The position numbers and the translations under genes were made by a program. A DNA stretch of 64,000 nt from Brachypterus glaber (taxonomy: Eukaryota > Arthropoda > Insecta > Coleoptera > Kateretidae), in the NCBI GenBank assembly GCA_958510825.1, contig OY294047.1, positions 36,677,747 through 36,741,746 of the forward strand, read 5' to 3'. Of this stretch, positions 55,461-64,000 are shown one piece after another (positions within the stretch are counted from its first letter, which is position 1; the number at the start of each line of letters is the position of its first letter). Under the pieces are notes generated by a model. That model made no database searches, was not told where the DNA came from, and saw nothing but the letters and a program-made list of their open reading frames with translations.

Positions 55461-56017
55461 CAAGTTGTGCCCCTAAAACTCTTCATTTTTTAATGTTTTC
55501 TTTTAAAGTTGATAGAATTGATTCTTATAAGAGTATTTTTTTTTTTTCTGAAAAAAATTAACGGATTAATCCTTATAATAAGAGTAATTTATTCTAAAAA
55601 AAATACGTCAATCGGACTTTTCCTTTATCGTTTTTCGTTTTTTTTTTTTTTTTAAGTTTAACCCATCATTACTTTTTGTTTTTTATTTGCGGAAATATTT
55701 TTAAAGACAAAAGGGATGTTGCCTCCATCGAACTTAACTTTCTTGAAAATTTCGATTCGATCGGATAATTCGTTCTTGAGTTATTTACAGTTAATTATTT
55801 TTTCACAAAATAAATTCGTATTTAAGAGTTTTTTTCTAGGAGTTTTTTTTGGCGATTTTGGAAAATTCGAAACAACTCTTCTAGATCTTACGCGCTGCGA
55901 ATAGTAAATTTAATAACAGCTTCTAAATTACTACTTTATATATTTTTTAATAAAATAAGAATTAAATTCCGGGAGGCGCGAGGTAGTGTTAACTTTCCCT
56001 AATCCTTCTCGAGTTGG
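55461..56017. other. Unassigned sequence
   Basis: Long T runs. The 62-codon frame at 55716-55904 has no recognised domain. Confidence 0.4.
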
Positions 56018-56022
56018 TTTTA

Positions 56023-56309
56023 CAGGGTGGCCACAGAATTTTATTTGGAAAATTCTCTTGGTTTTGAAAATTATTCCCTCACAAATTTTTATATTTTTCC
56101 ATGACATTTCTCTGACTTTTTTTGGTTTTAGGTTGAAAAATATATAAAAAAGGGATAAAACAAAAAAATTAAATTCCTGGGTTCTTAATTAAATTCCCTG
56201 TTTTTTCATTTATTTCAATAACATTCCCTGGTTTGGACTTTTCCCTGACACATTAAGTTCCCTGACATTTCCCTGACTTCCCTGATTTCCCTGACATGTG
56301 GCCACCCTG
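56023..56309. mobile_element. MITE with CAGGGTGGCCAC ends and TTCCCTGAC repeats
   Basis: The perfect TIR CAGGGTGGCCAC / GTGGCCACCCTG is flanked by a perfect 5-bp duplication TTTTA (56018-56022 and 56310-56314). The right half carries seven or so TTCCCTGA/TTCCCTGG motifs. The end motif is widespread in arthropods in my experience. The superfamily is not assigned. Confidence 0.85.
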
Positions 56310-56539
56310 TTTTATTAAAAAGAAATCGGTATGTTGTCCATATCTCCTTACTTGTTAATAAAAAAAATCCTAATAAATTATTTCATCATCATTGAAACAG
56401 GCAATAAGTATAGTTATCACTAAGTGACAACACGGGTGTAGATAATATCATAATGATATAGTAATTTCACTCAGATTTCTGTGGATCACTGGCTTTTAGT
56501 GATTTCCAAACCACTCAGGTAGATACAAATCACACTATA

Positions 56540-56779
56540 GCAAAGCAAAGCAAAGCAAAGCAAAGCAAAGCAAAGCAAAGCAAAGCAAAGCAAAGCAAAG
56601 CAAAGCAAAGCAAAGCAAAGCAAAGCAAAGCAAAGCAAAGCAAAGCAAAGCAAAGCAAAGCAAAGCAAAGCAAAGCAAAGCAAAGCAAAGCAAAGCAAAG
56701 CAAAGCAAAGCAAAGCAAAGCAAAGCAAAGCAAAGCAAAGCAAAGCAAAGCAAAGCAAAGCAAAGCAAAGCAAAGCAAA
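56540..56779. repeat. (GCAAA)48 pentanucleotide microsatellite
   Basis: Exactly 240 bp of GCAAA with no interruption. Because five is not divisible by three, all minus-strand frames remain open as a Leu-Cys-Phe-Ala repeat, and these should not be annotated as proteins. Confidence 0.97.
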
Positions 56780-57766
56780 TACTTGTTTTTTATAAAACTG
56801 GGATTTTTTATGTTTTAAAGTAGTAAAATCTCATATATATATTCCCTTAAACCGAAAATATACTAAAACACAATGTAACATAATATTAGACTTGGCTAGG
56901 AATAGATTTCTGAAAAGTTTTTAGCGAAAACTATAAATAGCTTCCAACTGAATAGAGTTCCTCTAACTCAAACAAAATTTAATTAGGTATGTAGGTCAAA
57001 GGTTAGAAATTGGTGCTTTTGGCTATATATCAAAAAATTAAATTTATGATATGTAGTTTACTTATACATTAATAATATTAGCTTAGATGCTTTAAATTTA
57101 TGAAATTTATACGTTTTTAAAAAACTTAAAAGTACGTAATAAATAAAATATTTACATTACTTGTAAAATTAAGGATGGAATTAAAAACTGCGTATATTTC
57201 GTAAGGGTAAGGTACACGACGACACATAATGATACACATGCTTTTTTAAAAGGTTTTGAGTCAAAACTTTTGACAAGATAAATATAAAAAATAGCAACAC
57301 CAATCGATTTAATACATTTTTTCTATTTTGCGACTCCTATAAGCTCATAATCACACGCATTTTGCCGTTCTTATAGGCCTATAAGAGGTTTGTACTTTTT
57401 TTTCTTTTGGGTTGGCAATACAGAACAAAAGACAATCACTTGGCGTTTTCCGTGCAAATTTAAACACCGCTTTTAAGTTTAGTTTTCTACGAAATTTTGG
57501 TTTAAGTTAATTTTTACCGTGTTAAAATTGTTACTTGCAGTGCAAGAAAGAAGAGCTGACTATAAAAGATATCAAAACATCGTTTGTTCTATGAATTTCA
57601 AACATAGCGAAAATTGTAATGCCAACCTAAAACAAAAATTCCTAAAGTGGTCATCAATTTAAATGTAAGTTATTTTAAATTTTAGAGCAAAATAGAATAA
57701 ATTGTATAAAGCACTCGTTTTATAGCAAATTAGTACTTTAGACGCAAGCGGCTTGTTTACTTGTAC
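56780..57766. other. Unassigned sequence
   Basis: A perfect 16-bp palindrome CTTATAGGCCTATAAG lies near 57374. An acceptor-like TTACTTGCAG at 57531-57540 is followed by a 17-codon open segment (CKKEELTIKDIKTSFVL), too short to call. No gene supported. Confidence 0.35.
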
Positions 57767-57768
57767 TC

Positions 57769-58608
57769 CACGGAAAAAAATTAGTGGGCTCTGCGCTATA
57801 CATTATAAGATATTTGGTAACAGTGGCAAATTATAGTGATTTAAGCTATAGATTATAAGGGACACAATAACTAATAATGTTAAAAATAAATTGGAAACGA
57901 TTATATATATTACAGACACGATTATATTTATTACAGGCACTATTATAAATTTACAGAAATTTTATTATATTATAAAAATTATTAGCACGGACAATAATTA
58001 AATCTATTTAAGCTATAAATGCCATACTATTTGTTATATTTTATTATTCACTAAACAATTAAAGTATTTTATATAAATTTTTACACTGACTGCCATAATT
58101 GTAAGAGAAAGCCTTGTATTTATATAATAAGCGATTATAATGGAGATTTCTCCCGTTAGATTAGACAGGGACAAAAGTTCTACCCAAAAAGGATAGAATA
58201 CGTACATACACTCCCACTTCCACCCAACCAAACAAATTCTGTATTTGTCAACAAATAAAGAATTCTTTGTTGAACAAATTCAATATTTACTTGGCCGGGC
58301 GAAAAGTGTAACTATATTAAAGAAATTACTGGCGCCATCTAAATTTTAGTAGAATTATCTTATTCTACAGATTCACATTAGCTATGTTCGTTCGTGCCGT
58401 TCACTGCTACACTTTCCGGCCAACCAAATAAATACTGTATTTGTTGTATGAAAAACAAATACAGTATTTATTTGGTTGGCTGGAAAGTGTAGCACAAATG
58501 AGATAGAGATAGGGTAGACGTATTTTGTTTCATAATTCTAGTTGTAGAGAGCTCCATTTGCTTGGTATGTGTGTTATAGCGCTCCTAGCTATATTTTTTT
58601 TTTCCGTG
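57769..58608. mobile_element. MITE with CACGGAAA ends, interrupted copy
   Basis: Left half 57769-58141 and right half 58556-58608 match 54143-54565 almost base for base. It is flanked by TC on both sides (57767-57768 and 58609-58610), not TA. The inserted element is at 58142-58555. Confidence 0.9.
58142..58555 (+). mobile_element. GGAG-TIR MITE inserted into the previous MITE
   Basis: GGAGATTTCTCCC to GAGAGCTCC, flanked by AT on both sides. The empty site in the paralogue (54143-54565) has one AT, so the insertion either duplicated AT or went in between A and T. Same family as 8836-9231 and 1-84. The 85-bp palindrome GCTACACTTTCCGGCCAACC... is centred near 58450. Confidence 0.92.
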
Positions 58609-58610
58609 TC

Positions 58611-59091
58611 GTGCGCTAAAAACGGGTGCTATGAAACTAGTACTTTAATATACTATTATATTTGGTGTTATATTTACACAAATACCGCGAGGGCAATAGG
58701 GTTTTACAGAACCCTAATAAAAGTCTTGAGGGTAACAACGCTTATTGATTAAAAACTGTTTTCAAATTAACCTATTTTCTTGGGCGTCATTTAAAATTCA
58801 AGCATTCAAAATTTAGTTTCTCTTATTTTATAGTTAGATTGACGTTAACAAACTTTACTCATTTTTTACAGCAATTAGATAGAAAATATTTACATTTATT
58901 TCAACTTTGAGTAAATTATTTCATTAAAAAAACATGGCATAATTACGCTGCATTGTTTAAAATAAATATAATATATATTTAATTAAAATGCTAATTTACA
59001 GACATTATAATTACTTCAATATACACTCGCACGCGATTTCTTAAAGTAAGTACGTACCTACTCTTATTTTATGAAGTGATATACAGTGCGG
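58611..59091. other. Unassigned AT-rich sequence
   Basis: The 75-codon frame at 58525-58752 begins in the MITE and has no domain. Nothing else seen. Confidence 0.4.
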
Positions 59092-59093
59092 TC

Positions 59094-59797
59094 CAAAAGT
59101 CACCCCCCCCCTTTTAACTTTTGAACGAGTTGAGATATCGACTTCAAATTTAGAACTCTTAAATAAGACAACTTAAACTATCTTTTAGCATATATTTGAT
59201 ATTTTCAGCTCTTAAAATGTGGGCAGGGGGGCATGGGGGGACATTTTTTTAAATGGAAAGGGGGGTCGTGTGATACATCATTTTAAAGCTTATAAAATTC
59301 TCTATTTAAACTAACATTTTTAAATTTTTTAAAAATGTTTTTTAAGGTTTTGATTTTTCAATTTTTTGTGCTAAAACATTCGATTTTTTTTATAAATTTT
59401 TATTTATGTCAACTAAAATTAGTTTAAAAGTATAATTAACATTTTTTTATGATGAAATTAGGCATTTTTAAAAAATTATTTGTTTTTTTTTTTAGAGGAA
59501 TTTTGACACTAATACCCATTTTCAACCCCATTTTAAACCCATTTTTTTTTTATAAATTAAAAAATATGGAGTTAAATGGAGAAGTTTATAAGCTTTAAAA
59601 TGCTGTATTACACGACCCCCCTTTCCATTAAAAAAATTTGCCCCCATGTCCCCCTGCCCACACTTTAAGAGCTGAAAGTATTAAATATATGCTAAAAGAT
59701 AGTTTAAGTTGTCTTATTTAAAAGTTCCAAATTTGAAGTCGATATCTCAATTGGTTCAAAAGTTAAGAGGGGGGGGGGTGACTTTTGGACCGCTCTG
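59094..59797. mobile_element. Long-TIR Tc1/mariner-type MITE, uninterrupted copy
   Basis: CAGTGCGGTCCAAAAGTCAC with a C run pairs with a G run and GTGACTTTTGGACCGCTCTG. TA flanks both sides. Arms of ~190 bp include AGATATCGACTTCAAATTTA / AAATTTGAAGTCGATATCTC and AAACTATCTTTTAGCATATA / TATGCTAAAAGATAGTTTA. Reference for the split copy at 1900-3523. Confidence 0.9.
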
Positions 59798-59851
59798 TAT
59801 ATATTCGAATCCCAGACCCCAAGATTTTATATCCTGCCAACCTTGTAGATA

Positions 59852-60170
59852 CACTGTAAAAAATGTGGGTTAACTTAGATTTAGGGTAAGATTAAGATTA
59901 AATTATAAAATTCATATAATTTAAACCGCATATTTAATTTTACAATTTTCTGTGCCGATTAACACTTTCACTGCGCATGACTCTCTTGAGACTCGGCCCC
60001 GTCCTTGGCACAGCGTCCACGACTTTATTCAGAGACATATGCGGCTGTTACCGGATGCGCATGTGAGTGCACGATCTTTATATACAAAAAATACCATAGC
60101 ACCCGGCTATGCAACCAGATTATAGGGTAGCAGTGAAAGTTTTAAATCGCAGGAAATATTTTTTACAGTG
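59852..60170. mobile_element. MITE with CACTGTAAAAAAT ends
   Basis: CACTGTAAAAAATG and ATATTTTTTACAGTG are inverted ends. A TTAA-flanked element sits inside. The target duplication is unclear. Confidence 0.65.
59963..60141. mobile_element. piggyBac-type MITE nested in the previous MITE
   Basis: TTAA at 59959-59962 and 60142-60145 flanks ends that share ACTTTCACTGC / GCAGTGAAAGT. The interior is GC-richer (GACTCGGCCCCGTCCTTGGC) than the host element. Class inferred from TTAA and TIR length. Confidence 0.6.
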
Positions 60171-60458
60171 AATATTTACCTACTTGTCGACTAGTTCCTG
60201 GCCTTTCCTTTTTTTTCTGTAGGTATCCTCTTTAATACAGAAATTTACTACCCGCCAATCTTTGTCTTTTGAAGATTTCTCATGTAGGAGATGTAGAGGT
60301 CGTAGTGTACATCACAAAAAAAACATTTAATACCTATTTTATCTATTTTAGTCCGTCGACGCTAACCGCCTATATTTTAATTGTTTTTGACAATAAAAAC
60401 TTGAAGTTGATTATAAGCTCTTTTTCATTTAATTAATTACACAATTGTGTAATTAATA
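60171..60458. other. Unassigned sequence
   Basis: No gene seen. ACACAATTGTGT near 60439 is a 12-bp palindrome. Confidence 0.4.
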
Positions 60459-60616
60459 CAAGTCTACAAAAAATTTTCTTTCCCAGTTTATATAAGATTT
60501 GTGAAAAAACTGCGCGATAATTTTTTTTTATGGTGAAATCGGTTTCAGCGCATCAAAAAAAAAACCGGGAAATTATGGGTTAGAACCTTAGGGCAGAGAT
60601 TTTTTTTGTAGACTTG
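60459..60616. mobile_element. 158-bp MITE with CAAGTCTACAAAAAA ends
   Basis: CAAGTCTACAAAAAATTTTC pairs with GATTTTTTTTGTAGACTTG. The inner TTTCCCAGTTTATATAAG and CTGCGCGATAATTTT do not pair strongly. Non-coding. Confidence 0.65.
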
Positions 60617-61377
60617 TGTTATTATTTATTCTTTAACTTTTAATTAATTCTTTGTAATTCTCCGTGTGTACAAGAATCACTAGTCTAAAGTCTTTTATAC
60701 AAGTTTATGAACACCTAGAGATACAGGTAATGTGTTTTTGTGTAAACCTGAGAACTAGACAAAAGGCGACAAGTTCTCTTCACGTAAAAGCTCTTTTATG
60801 TTTGTGGCACAGACATATAAGTTAGCTTTTAATTGAAAATCGCTGTAAATGAATACAGGTTAGCTGATTGAAATAGTCCATGCGGAAACTGAACTATGTG
60901 TACACAATGTGGACTCCACGTGTACAAATGTTTGATTTACACGTACGTTTTAAACATTCAAATATTTCGTGGATATTATTCATTTTAAACAAAGCCCGTT
61001 CTTTTTTCAAGATTTTTCAAAGAATATCAAATGTTATACGTTCCTTTTCATTCAAATAAAATCCGAATTAAAAAATATTATTTTGCTCCTTGTCCAGCTC
61101 CTTGCTGAAGACCGCACACGCAGTTTGTCTCAGATGTAAAATGTAAAAATTAAATATATGTTTTCTTTGTAAAATACTTAGTGTTGTTATGTATAAAGTT
61201 TTACAATTGTTTTTTATGATAACGTGTTAATAAATTTCTATCTCTAGGAAGACTGTTAAGCATTATGTCATATTACTGTTACTGTATGACAGTTTGTTAC
61301 TGAGATTGAGTACCAAAATACGTAACGTATTATACGTTCTTTTTGCCCTCATTTGTGGCACAAAATTAGATAAAAAG
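60617..61377. other. Unassigned AT-rich sequence
   Basis: No gene or repeat that I can support. Confidence 0.45.
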
Positions 61378-61385
61378 GATAGTCC

Positions 61386-61643
61386 CGAGGGGTTTATTTA
61401 TTGAAAAAAAGTGTACAAGGATTGTGGGAGTCAAAAGATTGTGGAAGATTGTCAAAAAGATTGTATTAAATTTTAATGAAGATTATTAAAGAGTGTGGGA
61501 AGATTTCAGATGATTGTGGAAGATTGTAGATGATTGTGAAGGATTCTGGAGGATTGCAGATGATTGTGAAAGAAGGAATTGTCAAGGATTGTAGAAGATT
61601 GTTGGGTAGGTGTACAAGGATTGTCCAATAAATAAACCCCTCG
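61386..61643. mobile_element. hAT-like MITE with 8-bp target duplication and GATTGT core
   Basis: The perfect 18-bp TIR CGAGGGGTTTATTTATTG / CAATAAATAAACCCCTCG is flanked by the perfect 8-bp duplication GATAGTCC (61378-61385 and 61644-61651). Eight-base duplications are characteristic of hAT (also P and Merlin, 8-9 bp). The core is a one-strand-biased array of AGATTGTGGA-type units, about 15 in 200 bp, with no C-rich partner. No coding. Confidence 0.85.
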
Positions 61644-61651
61644 GATAGTCC

Positions 61652-61960
61652 TAAAGTCTTAAGAACAACAATATTGCTAGTAGGTTATTAGTATGTCAAA
61701 AACCTCAACCAGTATTAACATAAAGAATGGTTTTAATACCTAAAAATAAAAACTACTGCAAAGTTTTGTTTTTTTTTATAGATTTATGTGTAAAATGTGT
61801 ATGATACATGATATAAAAATTAAAAATATTCCTAGGTGAAAGAAATTCTGCAGAATTATTTTATTGAATTAGCTAAATAAATTATTTACGCGACATTTAT
61901 TTAACCGCATAATTTACTTGTTTGTTTTTTTAATCATTTAACGTCGTTTTTCGCTGCATT
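61652..61960. other. Unassigned AT-rich sequence
   Basis: No gene or repeat that I can support. Confidence 0.45.
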
Positions 61961-61964
61961 GGCC

Positions 61965-62200
61965 TAATTTACGTGACGTCGCGACGTGCCCTCAGAAGCA
62001 CGGTCCTCAACAGAACTCGCATCCATCCTGAAAATGTGTTTACAGTTTCACCTGCAACCCACATTACAGTTAGTCAACGTAGTTCCATCTACCGACTAGA
62101 CACCACTATGCATCCATGCTCTAAGTGGGGCTCGAACCTACAATCCCGGTATTCGCAGACGGATGCGCCAGCAACTGCGCCACCGAGATCGCTAATCTCA
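61965..62200 (-). mobile_element. tRNA-derived SINE, family 2
   Basis: The minus strand begins GCGATCTCGGTGGCGCAGTT, holding an A box GGTGGCGCAGTTGCTGGCGC (plus-strand 62165-62184), and has a perfect B box GGTTCGAGCCCC (62127-62138). It continues into a body unrelated to family 1 (CATGGATGCATAGTGGTGTC...). The spacing of A and B boxes fits a tRNA. The 3' half beyond the head does not fold as a tRNA. The 83-codon plus-strand frame at 61973-62224 is antisense to it and not a gene. Only one copy is in the window, so the body boundary is approximate. Confidence 0.7.
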
Positions 62201-62384
62201 AATTTACTTGGAATTGTATGTTGAATTTGCACGCCAAATTTAATAGTAAGCCGCAATAAATCCCAAGTAATTCAGCAAGTACATGTCTCTTCGGTAGAAT
62301 TTCATTATAATAAGCTATTCCAGACTTTGCCGCACTGTTATGCCGATTAAGAGTCCAACCAAAGGCTCAGATTTTATAAAATCA

Positions 62385-63215
62385 TAAGTTATGATCAATA
62401 GCCAGTTGTAGTCCAGTCTTCAGGTCAATAAAAGAGGCTTTACCTGGAAATAATTCAGGGAGTTTTGATTTTCGGTTTATTGGGTAGGGTTAATGGCCGT
62501 AAATAAAAAAAAAATAATTTTGCGACGTTGAACTCGATTTGGAACTGTCATTTTTTCAACGTGTTTTTCACAAAAAACGGATTTTTAAAATATCTCTTAA
62601 AAGTTACACTTTACGTTTTTAGATTTTTAATGTTTTTTTCGAAAAAACAAAATTGTTCTTTATCGTCTGTTAGGCATTTTGGGTGAAAATTAAAAAAAAT
62701 CTATCTGGCACTTTCTTTTTAATTTAGGTAAAATTATTTTATTTTTTTAAATATATCACACATTTGTGCCCCATTATTTCAAGTAAACCAATTTTCGATT
62801 GAATCACCATTGTATTAAGCCTAAAAGAAACCTTCCTAACCAAGGAAAAATGTAAAACCCTACAGTGTAACGTTTAAGGCGGTGCGGTAAATTAGCTATA
62901 AGTCGTACAAAAAAATATATGACACAAAAAATGTTGGAGATTTGGTCCTCTTTATTTTCATATCAAAAGTTTTCTGTTCTAGGATGTACCGATCTTGAGA
63001 TATTTTAAAAAGACTGTTTTTTGTGAAAAATAAGTTAAAAAAATGACAGTTCCAAAAAATCGACTTCAATGTCGCAAAATTATTTGAGGCCTTAAACCCT
63101 ACCCAATAAACCAAAAATCTAAACTCCCTGAATTATTTCTAGGTAAAGCCTCTTTTATTAACTTGAAGACTGAAATATAACTGGAAATACGCCGTGTACT
63201 GGTTATGATTCATAA
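62385..63215. mobile_element. 0.83-kb foldback element
   Basis: GTCCAGTCTTCAGGTCAATA with AAAGAGGCTTTACCTGGAAA and TAATTCAGGGAGTTT pairs with the right arm AAACTCCCTGAATTATTTCT, AGGTAAAGCCTCTTTTATTA and ACTTGAAGACTGAAAT. Inner pairs include GGAACTGTCATTTTTT / AAAAAATGACAGTTCC. Arms of about 230 bp flank a ~370-bp loop. The 72-codon frame at 62896-63114 lies in it and is not a gene. Confidence 0.8.
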
Positions 63216-63596
63216 CCTAAACTTAAAATATATCAAATTTAGGTTTACAATGCAAAAGAGTGTAACTAAATAAGTTGCATTTAGTATTCTTATCAAAAAA
63301 ATCTTGCGAATTCAAACGCAAAAAAAATCCAGATCTATTATTTAAAAATGAGTATTATATCAAAAAACAACAAATCCACCATTGACCGTTTTTGAGTTAA
63401 GCGTGGATTCAAGTACTTCGGGCTGAGTATTACAACGTACAATAAAAATTTTTGGTCAAAACTCGGAAAATAACTGGTTTATAAGCCTTTTAAAACTATA
63501 TTTTACTTCAAAACGCAACAAATCCCTAACGGCAAACACATACACTTTTATCTAATAAAACTGGGGTTTCCTTTACTGTTTTTTCTGTGTGAAATA
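63216..63596. other. Unassigned AT-rich sequence
   Basis: No gene or repeat that I can support. Confidence 0.45.
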
Positions 63597-63821
63597 ATGG
63601 GCATTCATTGTCCACTAGAAACTAACAGGGATTATTTTTGGAAGACTATTTCAAACAATCTCAGGACGATAAAAAAAGCATTGTTTGGTCTTTACGGCAG
63701 GATTTTATCTTTTTGCGACATAGTGCGTCGACTTCTGGGCTATATTTACGAACCTAATCAGCACTTGGAAACTGAATTTACTTACGTTGAGGCAATTATG
63801 ACCGGCCACCAAGAAACGTAA
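63597..63821 (+). CDS. 74-codon open frame of mixed composition, function unknown
   Basis: Starts MGIHCPLETNRDYFWKTISN, continues KALFGLYGRILSFCDIVRRL and ends VEAIMTGHQET before TAA. The composition is more protein-like than the surrounding chance frames. An amphipathic middle section (IVRRLLGYIYEP) is visible. There is no signal peptide, transmembrane segment or known motif. A pyrimidine-rich TTTTTTCTGTGTG precedes it, but no clear AG acceptor. It may be an exon, a transposon relic or chance. Confidence 0.25.
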   Translation: MGIHCPLETNRDYFWKTISNNLRTIKKALFGLYGRILSFCDIVRRLLGYIYEPNQHLETEFTYVEAIMTGHQET

Positions 63822-64000
63822 CTTTGTAGCTATTTATTGATTAAATCAATAATCAAATTAACACTGAAGATAAAAAGCTGAAATGTCATGTCTATTTACT
63901 AAATGGGCATAAAAAGTCATTTTTGTGGAACTCCTGGTGAAAAAATCCATGAAATACCCGATAAACTTTGAATTTGTGTGCCAAATTCGCGAAACTTTTA

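Noticed and set aside
56486..56778. Three long overlapping minus-strand frames (MLCFALLCFALL...) that could be read as a membrane protein
   Set aside because: They are the translation of the GCAAA microsatellite, which stays open in every frame. No gene.
61085..61130. A conserved-looking GC-richer patch (CTTGTCCAGCTCCTTGCTGA)
   Set aside because: Too short, with no open frame or repeat partner to support any call.
62127..62200. A functional tRNA gene on the minus strand
   Set aside because: A and B boxes are excellent, but the 5' and 3' ends do not form a 7-bp acceptor stem and the sequence continues into a SINE-like body.

Overview
The window looks like a transposon-rich, AT-rich intergenic or pericentric stretch of an arthropod nuclear genome, most likely an insect. 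The support is the very low coding density, 5'-truncated Jockey/CR1-like and RNase H-bearing LINEs, tRNA-derived SINEs, Tc1/mariner, piggyBac and PIF/Harbinger-type miniature inverted-repeat elements (MITEs), a Gypsy-like solo LTR, perfect microsatellites and a 200-N assembly gap. I cannot name the species. I found no intact host protein gene. Almost every short open reading frame is either chance or lies inside a repeat.

Layout. 1-9.2 kb: a MITE end, a 498-bp tandem duplication, a long-TIR Tc1-type MITE split by a LINE 3' end, a PIF/Harbinger-type MITE and a full MITE of the family cut by the window start. 9.5-13.4 kb: foldback elements, a TTAA-flanked MITE and a complete solo LTR. 14-20.2 kb: a SINE inside a degenerate ~11-bp minisatellite, a candidate spliced exon near 15.5 kb and several foldbacks. 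20.5-35 kb: nine or more foldbacks and MITEs, including a 1.34-kb near-perfect inverted repeat, two more SINEs and a 69-bp (TA)n. 35-42.7 kb: hairpin elements, a degenerate RNase H LINE, a fourth SINE, a nearly complete but dead Tc1 transposon and a small recombinase-like reading frame. 42.9-44.7 kb: three 5S rRNA-like units with a Jockey-like LINE embedded among them. 45-52.4 kb: nested MITEs, hairpins and the assembly gap. 53-64 kb: another LINE, a MITE with both an empty and a filled insertion site in this window, 48 perfect GCAAA units, a second copy of the split Tc1-type MITE, an element with a perfect 8-bp target duplication and a GATTGT-rich core, a second SINE type and a terminal foldback.

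The features do not form a pathway. They interact as layers of insertion, and several loci give relative ages because an uninterrupted paralogue lies elsewhere in the window. The items most worth following are the 5S-LINE composite, the hairpin elements with shared AATAGT ends, the subterminal G/C runs found in several unrelated TIR families, and the 8-bp-TSD element with the GATTGT core. All family assignments rest on visible motifs, TIRs and target duplications. No database search was possible.
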